A stretch of DNA of 64,000 nt from CAWUKV01 sp963923025 (GCA_963923025.1 CAWUKV010000003.1:8776-72775); one strand, 5' to 3'. Shown: positions 40,799 through 50,573, counted from the first letter of the stretch. Numbers and translations: made by a program. Notes: generated by a model from the sequence alone, not told the origin.

Positions 40799-42682
40799 CT
40801 AGGCATTCTGCGGGTGAAAGTAGTCGTAAATCTGCTGCGCTAGCTGTGGACCAATACCGGGTACCTCGGTCAGCTGCTCCGGCTTGGCTTCACGGATGTA
40901 GTCGATGGTTCGGAAGGTGGCTAGCAGCTGCTTTTGGCGATGGTGGCCGAGTCCGGGAATCTCGCTGAGGCGAGAACGGCGCATGCGATCGCTGCGCTTT
41001 TTGCGGTGGAAGGTAATAGCAAAGCGGTGGGCCTCATCCCGCAGGCGACGCAGCAGCTGCACCCCCGGCTGTTCCGCCTCGGTGTCCAACGGTGTTGATT
41101 CACCCGGCAGGAAAATTTCTTCTCGCTTCTTTGCCAGACTGACGACTTTTACCTCCGACAGCAGGTTCATCTCACGCAGCTGCGCCACCACTGCCGACAG
41201 TTGACCTTTGCCCCCGTCAATCATCACCAGGTCGGGCCAGTCGGGGTTGCCCACCCGCTCTTTGCTGGGGTCTTCGGCGTACTTGCGAAACCGTCGACGA
41301 ATCACTTCGGCCATGCTGGCAAAGTCGTCCGAGCGGCCCGCCCGGACGTCGGGGTTCTTGATTTTGTAGTGGCGGTAGTGCTGCTTGGCTGGCAGCCCAT
41401 CCACAAACACCACCTGAGAAGCCACCGCATCTGACCCCTGAATATGGGAGATGTCGTAGCCCTCAATGCGCTTGGGCATGTCCGGCAGGTCCAAAATTTC
41501 TGCTAGGTCCAGCTGGGCCTGGGCGTTGCGGTCGGCAAAGCGCTGGGTACGGGCCAGCTCGTACTGGGCGTTACGCTCGACCATGTCCACCAGCTCAGCC
41601 TTAACCTGACGCTGGGGCACTTCAATGGAGACCTTACGGCCTTTCTGCCGGGTCAAAAACTCCGCCAAAATGTCAGCCTCTGGCAGCTCGTGCTGCACCA
41701 TTACCTCGGTGGGAATTTCGATATCGTCCACGTTGCCGTAGTGTTCTTCGAGAACGCGCTGCAAAATCTCACCACAGGTGCCCGACTGGGCATCGGCCAT
41801 GAATCCTAATCGACCGACTAAACGACCAGCGCGAATTTGAAACAGTTGAATGCTGGCGTGCTGATCGTCACTGGCGAGTGCGATCGCATCCCGTGAAATC
41901 GTATCGTCGGGTATGGCCACCTTCTGGTGGGCGCTCAACTTCTCTAGCCCCTGAATCTGGTCTCGCAGCCGGGCCGCATGCTCATAGTTCAGCTTCTCAG
42001 CCGCCTCGGCCATCTGTTTCTTGAGAATCTTCACCAGCTCGTGGCTGCGCCCCTGAAAGACCATCGCCACCCGGTGAATAATCTTGTGATAGTCCTCAGG
42101 AGAAATCAGCTGCTGACACACCCCCGGACACTGGCCGATGTCGTAGTTGAGACAGGGGCGGTCCTTAAACAGCGGCTGACGTCGCTGCCGCAGCGGAAAC
42201 ACCTTTTTAACAATCTGTAGGGTGCGCCGCAGCAGCCCTGCATCGACGTAGGGGCCGTAGTAGCGGTCTTTGGCATTTTTGCGCCGCTTGCGAGTGATAA
42301 AGATGCGCGGATAGTCCTCAGACCAGGTCACGCAGAGAAAAGGATATTTCTTGTCGTCCTTGAGCAGCACGTTGAAGTGGGGCTGGTGCCGCTTAATCAG
42401 GTTGGCTTCGAGGGCTAGCGCCTCCGCTTCGGTGTCGGTAACAATGAACTCAATCTCCGCTACCTGCGTCACCATGATGCTGATGCGCGGCGTGTGGTGA
42501 TAGCCATCCCGAAAGTAGGACCGTACCCGATTGCGCAGACTCTTGGATTTGCCAATGTAAAGAATCTGGTCGGTGGCGTCCCGCATGAAATACACCCCAG
42601 GTTCTTGAGGGATCTCTTTAAGGCGGGCTTCTAAGCGCTCGGGGTCTTTGAGTAGAGTCTGAGGAGAGGATGTCGCGGGCAT
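40799..42682 (-). CDS. uvrC: Excinuclease ABC subunit C
   Basis: UvrC makes both incisions in nucleotide excision repair. The 627-residue protein has an N-terminal GIY-YIG domain (PGVYFMRDATDQILYIGKSKSLRNRV), the Cys-rich link with QCPGVC, a UVR motif (about 205-240), the RNase H-like C-terminal nuclease (GYDISHIQGSDAVAS, MIDGGKGQLSAV) and a terminal helix-hairpin-helix pair (IPGLGHHRQKQLL, VPGIGPQLAQQIYDYF). Length is normal; ATG 42682. Confidence 0.96.
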   Translation of the reverse strand: MPATSSPQTLLKDPERLEARLKEIPQEPGVYFMRDATDQILYIGKSKSLRNRVRSYFRDGYHHTPRISIMVTQVAEIEFIVTDTEAEALALEANLIKRHQPHFNVLLKDDKKYPFLCVTWSEDYPRIFITRKRRKNAKDRYYGPYVDAGLLRRTLQIVKKVFPLRQRRQPLFKDRPCLNYDIGQCPGVCQQLISPEDYHKIIHRVAMVFQGRSHELVKILKKQMAEAAEKLNYEHAARLRDQIQGLEKLSAHQKVAIPDDTISRDAIALASDDQHASIQLFQIRAGRLVGRLGFMADAQSGTCGEILQRVLEEHYGNVDDIEIPTEVMVQHELPEADILAEFLTRQKGRKVSIEVPQRQVKAELVDMVERNAQYELARTQRFADRNAQAQLDLAEILDLPDMPKRIEGYDISHIQGSDAVASQVVFVDGLPAKQHYRHYKIKNPDVRAGRSDDFASMAEVIRRRFRKYAEDPSKERVGNPDWPDLVMIDGGKGQLSAVVAQLREMNLLSEVKVVSLAKKREEIFLPGESTPLDTEAEQPGVQLLRRLRDEAHRFAITFHRKKRSDRMRRSRLSEIPGLGHHRQKQLLATFRTIDYIREAKPEQLTEVPGIGPQLAQQIYDYFHPQNA

Positions 42683-42738
42683 TTTACGTTCGTCGCGTTG
42701 CTAGGGACGGTTTTCTGTGCTGAAGCCCTCCTAGACAT

Positions 42739-42782
42739 TGGAGCGTCCCTGGGCATTGGAGCGTCCCTGGGCATTGGAGCCC
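42739..42782. repeat. 18-bp tandem repeat upstream of uvrC
   Basis: The unit GGAGCGTCCCTGGGCATT is repeated about two and a half times just upstream of uvrC, with a variant first copy. It may alter the leader; function unknown. Confidence 0.5.
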
Positions 42783-43061
42783 CACGGCTGGCCTCCAACC
42801 CTCCGGCTGACATGGCTTACACAGTCGCTGTCAGCCCTCAGTTTAACGCTCCTCATCTGATGGGACTGGGAACACACCGAAACGTAACGGTTCGGATTCT
42901 ACCCTGCGGCAATTCTCAGTATGAAGTATGGTTTAAGGTGCTTAAAAACACATCAATTTTCTGCGTGTAAGCAGTGGATTGTCCGTATCCCTCAACTTTG
43001 TATAGGAGAGTATAAATAGACACCCTAATATCCTGTCGATAGTCACGCCATACCCACAGAT

Positions 43062-43265
43062 ATGACCATTGATGAATTTGAGATTCGTTATCGCGAATCG
43101 ATGCGCGAAGTCCTTGACCAGCTCCAGTACGCCGTGATGCTCTCGGCTCAGCTACAGGAAACAGTTGGCACCATCGGATCTTCTCTGCAAACGCTGAACC
43201 ACACGACGGAGCAGTTCATTACCCAACAGCGAGATGCGGCGGAGTCTGCAACCTCGCGGAATTAG
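43062..43265 (+). CDS. Small helical protein, unknown function
   Basis: The 67-residue product (start MTIDEFEIRYRESMREVLDQ) is predicted almost all helix, with heptad-like spacing in LDQLQYAVMLSAQLQETVG. A TATAAA-like box lies near 43011, about 50 nt upstream, and the frame is clean. No family recognised. It stands alone between uvrC and the response regulator gene. Confidence 0.5.
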   Translation: MTIDEFEIRYRESMREVLDQLQYAVMLSAQLQETVGTIGSSLQTLNHTTEQFITQQRDAAESATSRN

Positions 43266-43470
43266 GGAAAAAGTAAAAGGCAAAAGGCAGAAAAAATCCT
43301 GTCCTAGCTGGTTTTTGGTGCATAGCAGTGCTAAGCCAGGTCCAAGTTGAAACCTGTCGCTTTTCTCGTTGGAGAAGCTCTAATTCTGGACGTGGAAATT
43401 CTGGACGTGGAAAAGGGTTAGTTCTTGAGCCAGCGTATTGGGTATCCACAAAGGTGCTTCACTTGCGCTC

Positions 43471-43860
43471 TTAGCTTGGCAAGGTGGCTTGGATGACTTT
43501 ATGGAGCTGGTCTGGCTGGATAGGCTTGGTTAGGTAACCGGCTGCGCCCAGGGTCATTGCCTTTTGCCGGTCAGACTGGAAGGCGTATCCGCTCACCACC
43601 AGAACCGGAATCGTGTTGAATTTTGGATGGTGCTGTAGCGTTTCTAGAATCGATAGGCCGCTCATACGGGGCAGCTTTATGTCCAACAGAATGAGATGCG
43701 GTTGAAAGGCCGCGATCGCATCCAAGTAATCCGTTCCATCGGCCAGCGGCATTACGGTGTAGCCGCAAAACTGAAGAAAGTCAGTAAATAGCACCCGATT
43801 GCCGTAGTCATCTTCAATTAAGAGAATTCGGCTGCCGGTTTGCTCATCAAACGCCATCAT
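43471..43860 (-). CDS. Single-domain CheY-like response regulator
   Basis: The 129-residue protein is a lone receiver domain: acidic pocket E16-D17-D18, phosphoacceptor D60 in LILLDIKLPRMSG, S90 in LVVSGYAF and K112 in GYLTKPIQP. With no output domain it should pass phosphate or signal by protein contact. No histidine kinase gene is adjacent, so the partner must lie elsewhere. Confidence 0.9.
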   Translation of the reverse strand: MMAFDEQTGSRILLIEDDYGNRVLFTDFLQFCGYTVMPLADGTDYLDAIAAFQPHLILLDIKLPRMSGLSILETLQHHPKFNTIPVLVVSGYAFQSDRQKAMTLGAAGYLTKPIQPDQLHKVIQATLPS

Positions 43861-44588
43861 GTTGCTTTACCGTCCCGTCATTTCTCCGTTACACCAGCCT
43901 TTGTTGGGTTAGAACAAGACCGCGATGCCATATGGTTATGCGCTGCGAAAGAAAACCATACTCAGTGGCCTGACAGAATGCAGACCGTACTTCATTCAAC
44001 GGAGATCACGGATGGATAACCGGACGGTTTGTATAAAATATCGGTGCAAGTCCGATGAATATACTGAATTTTACTGAATTGTTTTTCGCTAAACGTGAAA
44101 ATGTATCAGGATACGGTGAAGTTAATGCAAAGTTAACGCAGCACCATTCAACATAGCCGCCTACACCTGTCATCGAATCGTTGAAATCGCTGATTCAAAC
44201 ACGCGTTTTGAGCAAGAACGGTTTGCAGCGACACCCAACAGTCGACTGTCGTTGACAGTCCCGCGTGTGGAATTTCGATGCCAGAAATTCTCTCTGACAG
44301 CGCAATAGAAGTTACCGTACGCGGCTACACCAACAGCCGCCGTGATGCTAGCCCGGTCAGCCTGTGTCAGTCAGTACGCTCAAGGTGTGATCTGGGCACA
44401 GCTTACAGGCTCGCAATTCAACAGGCACTCAATCCGCAGCCTCGCAATCCGCAGCCTCGCAATCCGCATAGGGGGTGGAACCGAACCACCTGTCATGGAT
44501 CGCTCTCCGCCCTGCAAATAACGACACTCGTTAAATAACGACATGCGGAGACTCAGACACAGTGACACCACAGATATCCACACCCAAA
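43861..44588. other. Intergenic region with tandem repeat and tRNA-like hairpins
   Basis: No convincing gene. It holds a 15-bp tandem repeat (CAATCCGCAGCCTCG, about 2.7 copies, 44430-44469). A T-arm-like hairpin (GGTGG, 7-nt loop, CCACC; 44474-44490) follows, enclosed by a 7-bp inverted repeat TCCGCAT/ATGCGGA (44463-44469, 44543-44549). A small hairpin CGGTGCAAGTCCG lies at 44042-44054. A full tRNA cannot be drawn. Confidence 0.4.
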
Positions 44589-45755
44589 TCAAGCCAGAAA
44601 CTCACCGATGCGCTCAATAGCTACGGTCAGTCGTTCTGGAGCGTGGACCAGCGCAAACCGCACGTAGCCTTCACCAGCCTTACCAAATCCGCGTCCAGGG
44701 GAGAGGGCCACCCCCGTCTGTTCGACGAGCTGCGTGCAAAACCCGATAGAATCCTGCTGCCAACGCTCGGGCAGCCTTGCCCAAAGGTACATCGTGGCGT
44801 CGGGGGCTGGAACCGTCCAGCCCAGCTTGTCCAGGGCCGCAGTCGCCGCATCACGCCGCTCACGAAACGTCTCGACCATTGCAGTAACGCTGTCTTGGGG
44901 ACCATTGAGGGCCGCGATCGCACCTCGCAAAATACCGGGGTACTGGTTAAAGTCCACATTGGCCTTTACCTGACGCAGCGCCCGAATCAGGTCGGCATTG
45001 CCAATGGCGTAGGCGATACGAAAGCCCCCCATGTGGTACGACTTCGAAAAGCTAAAGAACTCAATCGAGCAAGTTTTCTCCCGGTCCGCTTGGAAGATGG
45101 ACGGCGGCAAACTGTCGGTAAAGACTAAATCGCTGTAGGGAAAGTCGTGGGCCAGCACCAGGTCGTGCTGCTGACAAAACGCCACCGCTTCCTCAAAGAA
45201 GGACAATGGCGCGGTAGCCGTGGTGGGGTTGTGGGGGTAGCTCAGCACCATCAGCCGTGCCTGCTCTACCACCGCCTGGGGAATGTCACTGAACACCGGC
45301 AAAAAGTTGTTTTCTGCCAGCAGCGGCATGGGGTAGACCTGCCCATTCGCCAGATGCACGCCCCCCGAGTGAGACGGGTAACCCGGATCTTGCAGCAGCG
45401 CAAAATCACCGGGGTTCAAAATCGCCAGCGGCAGATGAGCCGTGCCCTCCTGGGAGCCAATGAGCTGCAAGACCTCGGTATCCGGATCGACTGGAATGCC
45501 GTACTTGCGGGTGTAGGCCTGAGCCGCAGCCACTCGAAACGGACGAGTGCTGTGAAAGAGAGGATAGCCGTGGGTGGTGGTGTCGGGCAGGGCCGCCGCG
45601 ATCGCATTCAGTACATGGGCAGGCGGCGACAGGTCCGAAGACCCCAGCGACAGGTCAATCACTGATTTGCCTGCGGCAGCGGCCTTTGCCTTGGCCGTAT
45701 CCATATCCGCAAAAACGTTTGTCTGTAGGGGGGCCAGTCGGGCAGAAAATTTCAT
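44589..45755 (-). CDS. Class I/II aminotransferase, LL-DAP/aspartate aminotransferase-like
   Basis: The 388-residue PLP enzyme shows LSLGSSDLSPPAHVLNAIAA, the cofactor-binding QDPGYPSH and LSYPHNPTTA blocks, and the PLP lysine in FFSFSKSYHMGGFRIAYAIG. A C-terminal RFALVHAPERL holds the substrate Arg. It resembles LL-diaminopimelate aminotransferase-type enzymes, but the true substrate cannot be fixed; another aspartate-family aminotransferase is possible. Confidence 0.85.
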   Translation of the reverse strand: MKFSARLAPLQTNVFADMDTAKAKAAAAGKSVIDLSLGSSDLSPPAHVLNAIAAALPDTTTHGYPLFHSTRPFRVAAAQAYTRKYGIPVDPDTEVLQLIGSQEGTAHLPLAILNPGDFALLQDPGYPSHSGGVHLANGQVYPMPLLAENNFLPVFSDIPQAVVEQARLMVLSYPHNPTTATAPLSFFEEAVAFCQQHDLVLAHDFPYSDLVFTDSLPPSIFQADREKTCSIEFFSFSKSYHMGGFRIAYAIGNADLIRALRQVKANVDFNQYPGILRGAIAALNGPQDSVTAMVETFRERRDAATAALDKLGWTVPAPDATMYLWARLPERWQQDSIGFCTQLVEQTGVALSPGRGFGKAGEGYVRFALVHAPERLTVAIERIGEFLA

Positions 45756-45834
45756 AATCGCGGCACAATCAGCTGTTCTCGTATTTTATTGCAACCGTTC
45801 AGAACCAACCTGAAATATCGCCATCCGTCTAGCG

Positions 45835-46713
45835 CTACCCCAAAAACAGCAAACAAACCCCACCCGACGCCACCAGCGCCCCTACCACGGCCCGCCCGGT
45901 AATTCGCTCTCCTAAAACCGCTGCCATCGGCAGCACAAACACCGGACTGGTTGCCAGTAGCGCCTGGGCCACACCCGTCTCCGCAAACTTAAAAGCGGTC
46001 TGCTGCAGCCAAATCGCCAGATAGGTGCCGAAGAACGCGGCAACGGCAACCCCAGCTAACAGTCGCCCCGATTTCAGCTGTTTAACGCCCTGTCCGGCAT
46101 GGGGACGCACCGCCAGCATGACACCCAGACAAACCAGACCGGCCAGCAGCCGGAGCAGAGCACTCCACAGCGGGTCCACGCTGGTCCCCGCCAGCGCCGC
46201 GCGAGACAGGACTGCCCCCGTCGCCTGCCCCGTTGCCGCCAGTAAGCCAAAAATTAGCCCTCGCTGTAGCGATCTCACTTCTCCTGGTGCAGCCCGCTCA
46301 CCCACCACCCAGGCCACACCTGCCAACGTCACCCCAATGCCCACCCAGGCCAGGCTCGACAGCCGCTCCCCAATGAAGCCCAACGCCATCAACGCCGACA
46401 GGGGCGGGGCCAGGGTCTCCATCAGGAGCGCCCGCCGGGGTCCCAAGTCGTTGACCGTAGCAAAGTAGGCGGTGTCCCCTAACCCAATGCCGATCACCCC
46501 ACTGATCAGTAGAAGAAGAACGACGGGACCGGGTAAATCAACCCGCAGCTGCTGGCGGAGGAGGAGGGTGAGACAGATGAGTGCGATCGCAATCCCACCC
46601 TTTACCAAGTTCAGCACCAGCGGCGGCAGTCGCTTCCCCAATCGCCCAAATAGAAGCGTTGCAAACGCCCACAGCCCCGCCGCCGCCAGCGCCGCAATTT
46701 CCCCTCGAAACAT
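45835..46713 (-). CDS. EamA/DMT-superfamily transporter
   Basis: The 292-residue protein consists of ten hydrophobic helices in two repeated EamA halves (start MFRGEIAALAAAGLWAFATLL; second half near GLIFGLLAATGQATGAVLSR). Such proteins export metabolites or amino acids. It precedes the aminotransferase gene on the same strand with a 79-nt gap, so a joint transcript is possible but a functional link is only a guess. Confidence 0.87.
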   Translation of the reverse strand: MFRGEIAALAAAGLWAFATLLFGRLGKRLPPLVLNLVKGGIAIALICLTLLLRQQLRVDLPGPVVLLLLISGVIGIGLGDTAYFATVNDLGPRRALLMETLAPPLSALMALGFIGERLSSLAWVGIGVTLAGVAWVVGERAAPGEVRSLQRGLIFGLLAATGQATGAVLSRAALAGTSVDPLWSALLRLLAGLVCLGVMLAVRPHAGQGVKQLKSGRLLAGVAVAAFFGTYLAIWLQQTAFKFAETGVAQALLATSPVFVLPMAAVLGERITGRAVVGALVASGGVCLLFLG

Positions 46714-46846
46714 GCCACACTCCCCAGATCACCCCCTCACCCTACATACTGATAGGGCAGAGCGGTATTCACGCCGTCGATAGGTTTAGGTCTACAGGTT
46801 TGGGTCTACCCGCTCGAACCAAGCAGACGTCAGCAGAATCGAAGCT

Positions 46847-47947
46847 ATGGTCAACGTTGTCAGCGCCGACACACTGGAAAAGGTTATTGGGACGGATGCA
46901 ACCACCGCCCCGACGCTTTCACCTACGCTACAGCAGACGTTGTCCACGCCGCTGCAGATCGGCAATGTCACTGTCCAGAGTCGCGTCCTGCAGTCGCCGC
47001 TCTCGGGCGTGACCGATCTGGTCTTTCGAAGACTGGTACGCCGCTATGCCCCCCAGTCGATGATGTACACCGAAATGGTCAGCGCCTCGGAGCTGCACCA
47101 CGTCCGCAAACTACCCAGGCTGATGGAGGTTGACCCAGACGAACGCCCTATTAGCATTCAGCTATTTGACTGTCGGCCCGACTTTCTGGCCGAAGCCGCC
47201 CGCAAAGCCGTGGACCAGGGCGCAGATACGGTAGACATTAATATGGGCTGCCCCGTCAACAAAATTACGAAGAACGGGGGCGGCTCCTCGCTGCTGCGCG
47301 ACCCCCAAACCGCCGCTGCCATTGTGGAAGCCGTAACAGCAGCCGTAGACGTACCCGTCACCGTCAAGACCCGGATTGGCTGGTCTGCCAGTGACATCAA
47401 TGCCATTGAGTTTGCCCGTCATATGGAAGCAGCCGGCGCTCAAATGCTGACCCTGCATGCCCGTACCCGCGACCAGGGCTACAACGGCACCGCCAACTGG
47501 CAGTGGATCGCCCAGGTCAAAGCCGCCCTCAGCATTCCTGTCGTTGCCAATGGTGATATCTTCTCTGTCGCCGCCGCTGTGCAATGCCTCGAGCAAACGG
47601 GGGCGGATGGCGTGATGTGCTCTCGCGGTACTTTGGGCTATCCCTTTCTAGTAGGGGAAATCGACCACTTTCTCAAAACCGGCCAGCAGCGCGCCGCACC
47701 AACTATTGCTGAGCGACTCCAGTGCGCCCGCGAGCACCTAATTATGCTGGCTGACTACAAAGGTAAAAGCGGCATTCGTCAGGCCCGTAAGCACATGACC
47801 TGGTATGCCAAAGGGTTTTCAGGCGCAGCCGAACTCCGCGATCAGCTGTGCCGCATCGACTCGGTTGAGCAGGGCTGTGCCCTGCTCGATGACGCCATAG
47901 ATCGGTTATCCGCCGCCGCAAAATTATCAAACAGTTCGCTAGAGTAA
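46847..47947 (+). CDS. dus: tRNA-dihydrouridine synthase (DusB-like)
   Basis: The 366-residue FMN enzyme reduces uridines in tRNA D-loops. It shows SPLSGVTDLVFRRLVRRY at the start of the TIM barrel, DINMGCPVNKITKNGGGSSL with the catalytic Cys, LTLHARTRDQGYNG, and IPVVANGDIFS for flavin binding. The roughly 35-residue N-terminal extension is Thr-rich and may be disordered; translation could begin later. It is the first of two plus-strand genes, with DUF3318 next. Confidence 0.92.
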   Translation: MVNVVSADTLEKVIGTDATTAPTLSPTLQQTLSTPLQIGNVTVQSRVLQSPLSGVTDLVFRRLVRRYAPQSMMYTEMVSASELHHVRKLPRLMEVDPDERPISIQLFDCRPDFLAEAARKAVDQGADTVDINMGCPVNKITKNGGGSSLLRDPQTAAAIVEAVTAAVDVPVTVKTRIGWSASDINAIEFARHMEAAGAQMLTLHARTRDQGYNGTANWQWIAQVKAALSIPVVANGDIFSVAAAVQCLEQTGADGVMCSRGTLGYPFLVGEIDHFLKTGQQRAAPTIAERLQCAREHLIMLADYKGKSGIRQARKHMTWYAKGFSGAAELRDQLCRIDSVEQGCALLDDAIDRLSAAAKLSNSSLE

Positions 47948-48015
47948 AAGAACACCGGTATACTCCAAGCTAAAGAATAAAAATACAGATCGCTGTTCCT
48001 TCAATTGAACCGTCT

Positions 48016-48666
48016 ATGACTTCCTACGCCACCTACAGTTCTCGGGCCGACATGGGCGAACTGCGTCGCCTGAGAAGTTTGCTGCCGCCCGAACTTCAGA
48101 GCTGGGTGACGGTGGAACCTGCAACCGACGTGGCCCCACCCCTGATCACCTGCGAGGAGCTGGGCAAAGACCAGGTCGAAGTGCAGATTGATCTGATCAA
48201 GTGGGAGCAGTTGGCAATTGACCAGCGCAACCTGCTGTTCTGGCACGAAGTCGCCCGGGTACAGAACGACACCATTCCCCGTGACGGGTGGGAGATGGCA
48301 GCGCTAGCCATTGGTTTGGGTGGCGCAGTCGGTGAACTGTGGGTACAGGATGGGTTGCTCCTGTTACTGGCTTTGGGGCTGTGCGGCATCTCGGGCTGGC
48401 GGCTCTACAAGCGCAACAACGCCTCTAAAACGCTGCAAGAGGCCATCGACGCAGACGAAAAAGCCATTGCTCTGGCAACTCGATTCGGCTACACCCTACC
48501 GAACGCCTACAAAAGCTTGGGTAGCGCCCTGAAGACGCTGATCGAGCAGACGCCCAAAAAAAAGCAGCGCGATCGCTACATCAAACGTCTTGAAGCCCTG
48601 AAGAAAAGTGCCAATCGGGCCAAGGAACGCACCCGCAGCAATCGCGGTCCGTCCCAGGCCTACTGA
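48016..48666 (+). CDS. DUF3318-type cyanobacterial membrane protein
   Basis: The 216-residue protein has a soluble N-terminal part (ELRRLRSLLPPELQSWVTVE, then LLFWHEVARVQ), two adjacent hydrophobic helices (about 96-135) and a basic C-terminal tail (KKKQRDRYIKRLEALKK). This matches DUF3318, a cyanobacteria-specific family of unknown role. It follows the dus gene by 68 nt. Confidence 0.78.
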   Translation: MTSYATYSSRADMGELRRLRSLLPPELQSWVTVEPATDVAPPLITCEELGKDQVEVQIDLIKWEQLAIDQRNLLFWHEVARVQNDTIPRDGWEMAALAIGLGGAVGELWVQDGLLLLLALGLCGISGWRLYKRNNASKTLQEAIDADEKAIALATRFGYTLPNAYKSLGSALKTLIEQTPKKKQRDRYIKRLEALKKSANRAKERTRSNRGPSQAY

Positions 48667-48670
48667 CCCT

Positions 48671-48776
48671 TACAAACTGCTCAGCCACGGCTGCGCTGAT
48701 GTTCATTTCGATCTGTGCCAAGCAGAATTGCCATACTCGGTGTCATAGCGTAAATGGCGCTAGCTACAGACAGACG
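48671..48776 (+). repeat. MITE family A, copy 3
   Basis: This segment aligns with the other two copies: GGCTGCG near the left, CATTTCGATCTGTGCCAAGC in the middle and CATACTCGGTGTCATAGCG leading to AAATGGCGCTAGCTA at the right end. The left end is degenerate, so its first base is approximate. It lies just after the DUF3318 stop, where it could act as a 3' hairpin. Confidence 0.65.
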
Positions 48777-49192
48777 TTACTGAGCTTTTGATAGACCACT
48801 TCACCTTGAACCTCTGCTAATTTATTTAGTGGAGGTTTAATAGTATTTTTATAAAATCCTTCCGGAGCATATTTGAGAATGTATTAAGACGCAAAAGTGC
48901 AGCATTTCAGCACCGAATCCGCAGTTTCCCCCAAGCGGTTTAATCAGCCGATACCTAGATTGGGGAAGGACACATGATGTATAGCCCCCTTGTCTATTGA
49001 GGCCCCAGAATCAAGCCTATTCAAGGGGTTACGGGAAAAGGACACTCACTTTTTTGTAACTTCAAGGAGTGAGCAAGATTCTCTGAAGGCGTTTGTATCG
49101 AGCCTTTCACATCCGAAAGATACCGCTACGCTGTTGGAGTGGTAGGCATCTTGGCTAGTGTTCGTTTCTGCTGAAATCTAGAACTCTTATAA
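48777..49192. other. Leader region of the glycosyltransferase gene
   Basis: About 415 nt, AT-rich at its left side, with no recognisable gene or strong repeat. It presumably holds the promoter of the gene at 49193. Confidence 0.35.
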
Positions 49193-50485
49193 ATGCGTAT
49201 TCTCGTTTACTCCTACAACTATCACCCCGAACCCATCGGTATCGCGCCACTGATGACCGAGCTGGCAGAAGGGCTGGTTGCTAGGGGCCACGACGTTCGA
49301 GTGGTCACGGCAATGCCGAACTACCCCGAGCGCAAAATCTATCCCGATTATCGGGGCAAGCTGTTTGTCGAAGAAGAGCGCAATGGCGTCCACATTCAGC
49401 GCTGCTTCGTGGCAATTCGCCCTAATCCTGGGTTAGTCACCCGTGTCCTACTCGACGGCAGCTTCTCCTTCCTCAGCTTTTTCCAGGCCATGAAGGGCTG
49501 GCGGCCCGACATCATCCTCTCCACTAGTCCGTCACTTCCGGCTTCTGTGCCTGTAGCGGTAGTCCGAGCGCTGTTCTCTTGCCCGGTTGTCCTAAGCCTA
49601 CAAGACATCCTGCCCGAGGCTGCGGTACAGACGGGCCTAATTACCAATAAAATCGCCATTCGGGCCTTTGAGCTGTTAGAGAAGTTTGCTTATGCCAGCG
49701 TCGACCGGATTGCCGTTATCACCCCCTCCTTTGCCGACAACCTGATGAGCAAAGGCGTTCGTCCCGAAAAGATGAACTGTATCTCAAACTGGGTAGACGT
49801 CAACTTCATTCGTCCCCAATCAAAAACCGACAACGCCTTCCGCGAAAAGCACGGCCTTCAGGATAAGTTTGTTGTCCTCTACTCCGGCAATATTGCCCGT
49901 ACTCAGGGCGTGAGAACCATCGTTCGAGCCGCTGAACAGCTCAAGCATGAGCCCAACGTTGAGTTCGTGATTGTGGGTGAAGAAAGCCAGCTAGCAGACC
50001 TTAATGACCTGAAGGAAGAACTGGGCGTTACCAATGTCACGCTGCTGCCCTTTGCTCCCCGCAAGGACCTACCCGAAATGCTGGCGGCTGCCGATGTCTC
50101 ACTGATCATGCAAAAGAAGAACGTGGTTGGCTTCAACATGCCGTCCAAAACCATGGTGCTACTGGCCAGTGGCCGCCCGGTAATTGCCTCTGTCCCCCGC
50201 GATGGTGCAGCTGCTCGGGCCATCCGCGACAGCAAAGGCGGCATCGTCACCCCACCCGAAAACCCGTCCCTGCTGGCTAAGGCCATTCTCAAGCTCAGCC
50301 AAGATCCAGAACGGGCTGAGGCACTGGGCAAATACGGTCGCCAGTACGCCATCGAAAACTACTCCTTCGAGCAAGCTATCGATTCCTACGAAACACTGCT
50401 CAAAAACCTGGCAACTGCACCGGCTAGCACCCGCCTCGCCCCTGTTCCCCCCATGGGCGCAGTCGAAAAGGCCACTGGTCTTTAA
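49193..50485 (+). CDS. Group 1 (GT4) glycosyltransferase, WcaI-like
   Basis: The 430-residue enzyme begins MRILVYSYNYHPEPIGIAPL, a WcaI-type N-terminus, and has a GT-B fold with VLYSGNIARTQGVRTIVRAAE, FVIVGEESQ and LLPFAPRKDLPEMLAAADVS before FNMPSKTMVLLASGRPVIA, the nucleotide-sugar site. It should add a sugar to a lipid-linked or exopolysaccharide precursor. The window has no other capsule genes nearby, so the polymer is unknown. The last 25 residues are Pro/Ala-rich. Confidence 0.88.
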   Translation: MRILVYSYNYHPEPIGIAPLMTELAEGLVARGHDVRVVTAMPNYPERKIYPDYRGKLFVEEERNGVHIQRCFVAIRPNPGLVTRVLLDGSFSFLSFFQAMKGWRPDIILSTSPSLPASVPVAVVRALFSCPVVLSLQDILPEAAVQTGLITNKIAIRAFELLEKFAYASVDRIAVITPSFADNLMSKGVRPEKMNCISNWVDVNFIRPQSKTDNAFREKHGLQDKFVVLYSGNIARTQGVRTIVRAAEQLKHEPNVEFVIVGEESQLADLNDLKEELGVTNVTLLPFAPRKDLPEMLAAADVSLIMQKKNVVGFNMPSKTMVLLASGRPVIASVPRDGAAARAIRDSKGGIVTPPENPSLLAKAILKLSQDPERAEALGKYGRQYAIENYSFEQAIDSYETLLKNLATAPASTRLAPVPPMGAVEKATGL

Positions 50486-50573
50486 TCTGCCTTGCGGCCA
50501 TCACCTTTGTCCCGCTCCATCAGATTTGTCCCGATTGACCTGACGGCAACCAATCGGATCGCCAGCTTCTACC

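Noticed and set aside
42698..42970. 90-codon plus-strand frame upstream of uvrC
   Set aside because: Largely made by the 18-bp tandem repeat, no SD and no recognisable domain.
44042..44054. GGTGCAAGTCC as a cobalamin riboswitch or group II intron piece
   Set aside because: The other conserved riboswitch boxes and intron domains are missing; only a 13-nt hairpin remains.
44463..44549. tRNA gene
   Set aside because: Only a T-arm-like hairpin and a closing stem exist; D-arm, anticodon arm and T-arm/acceptor contact are absent.
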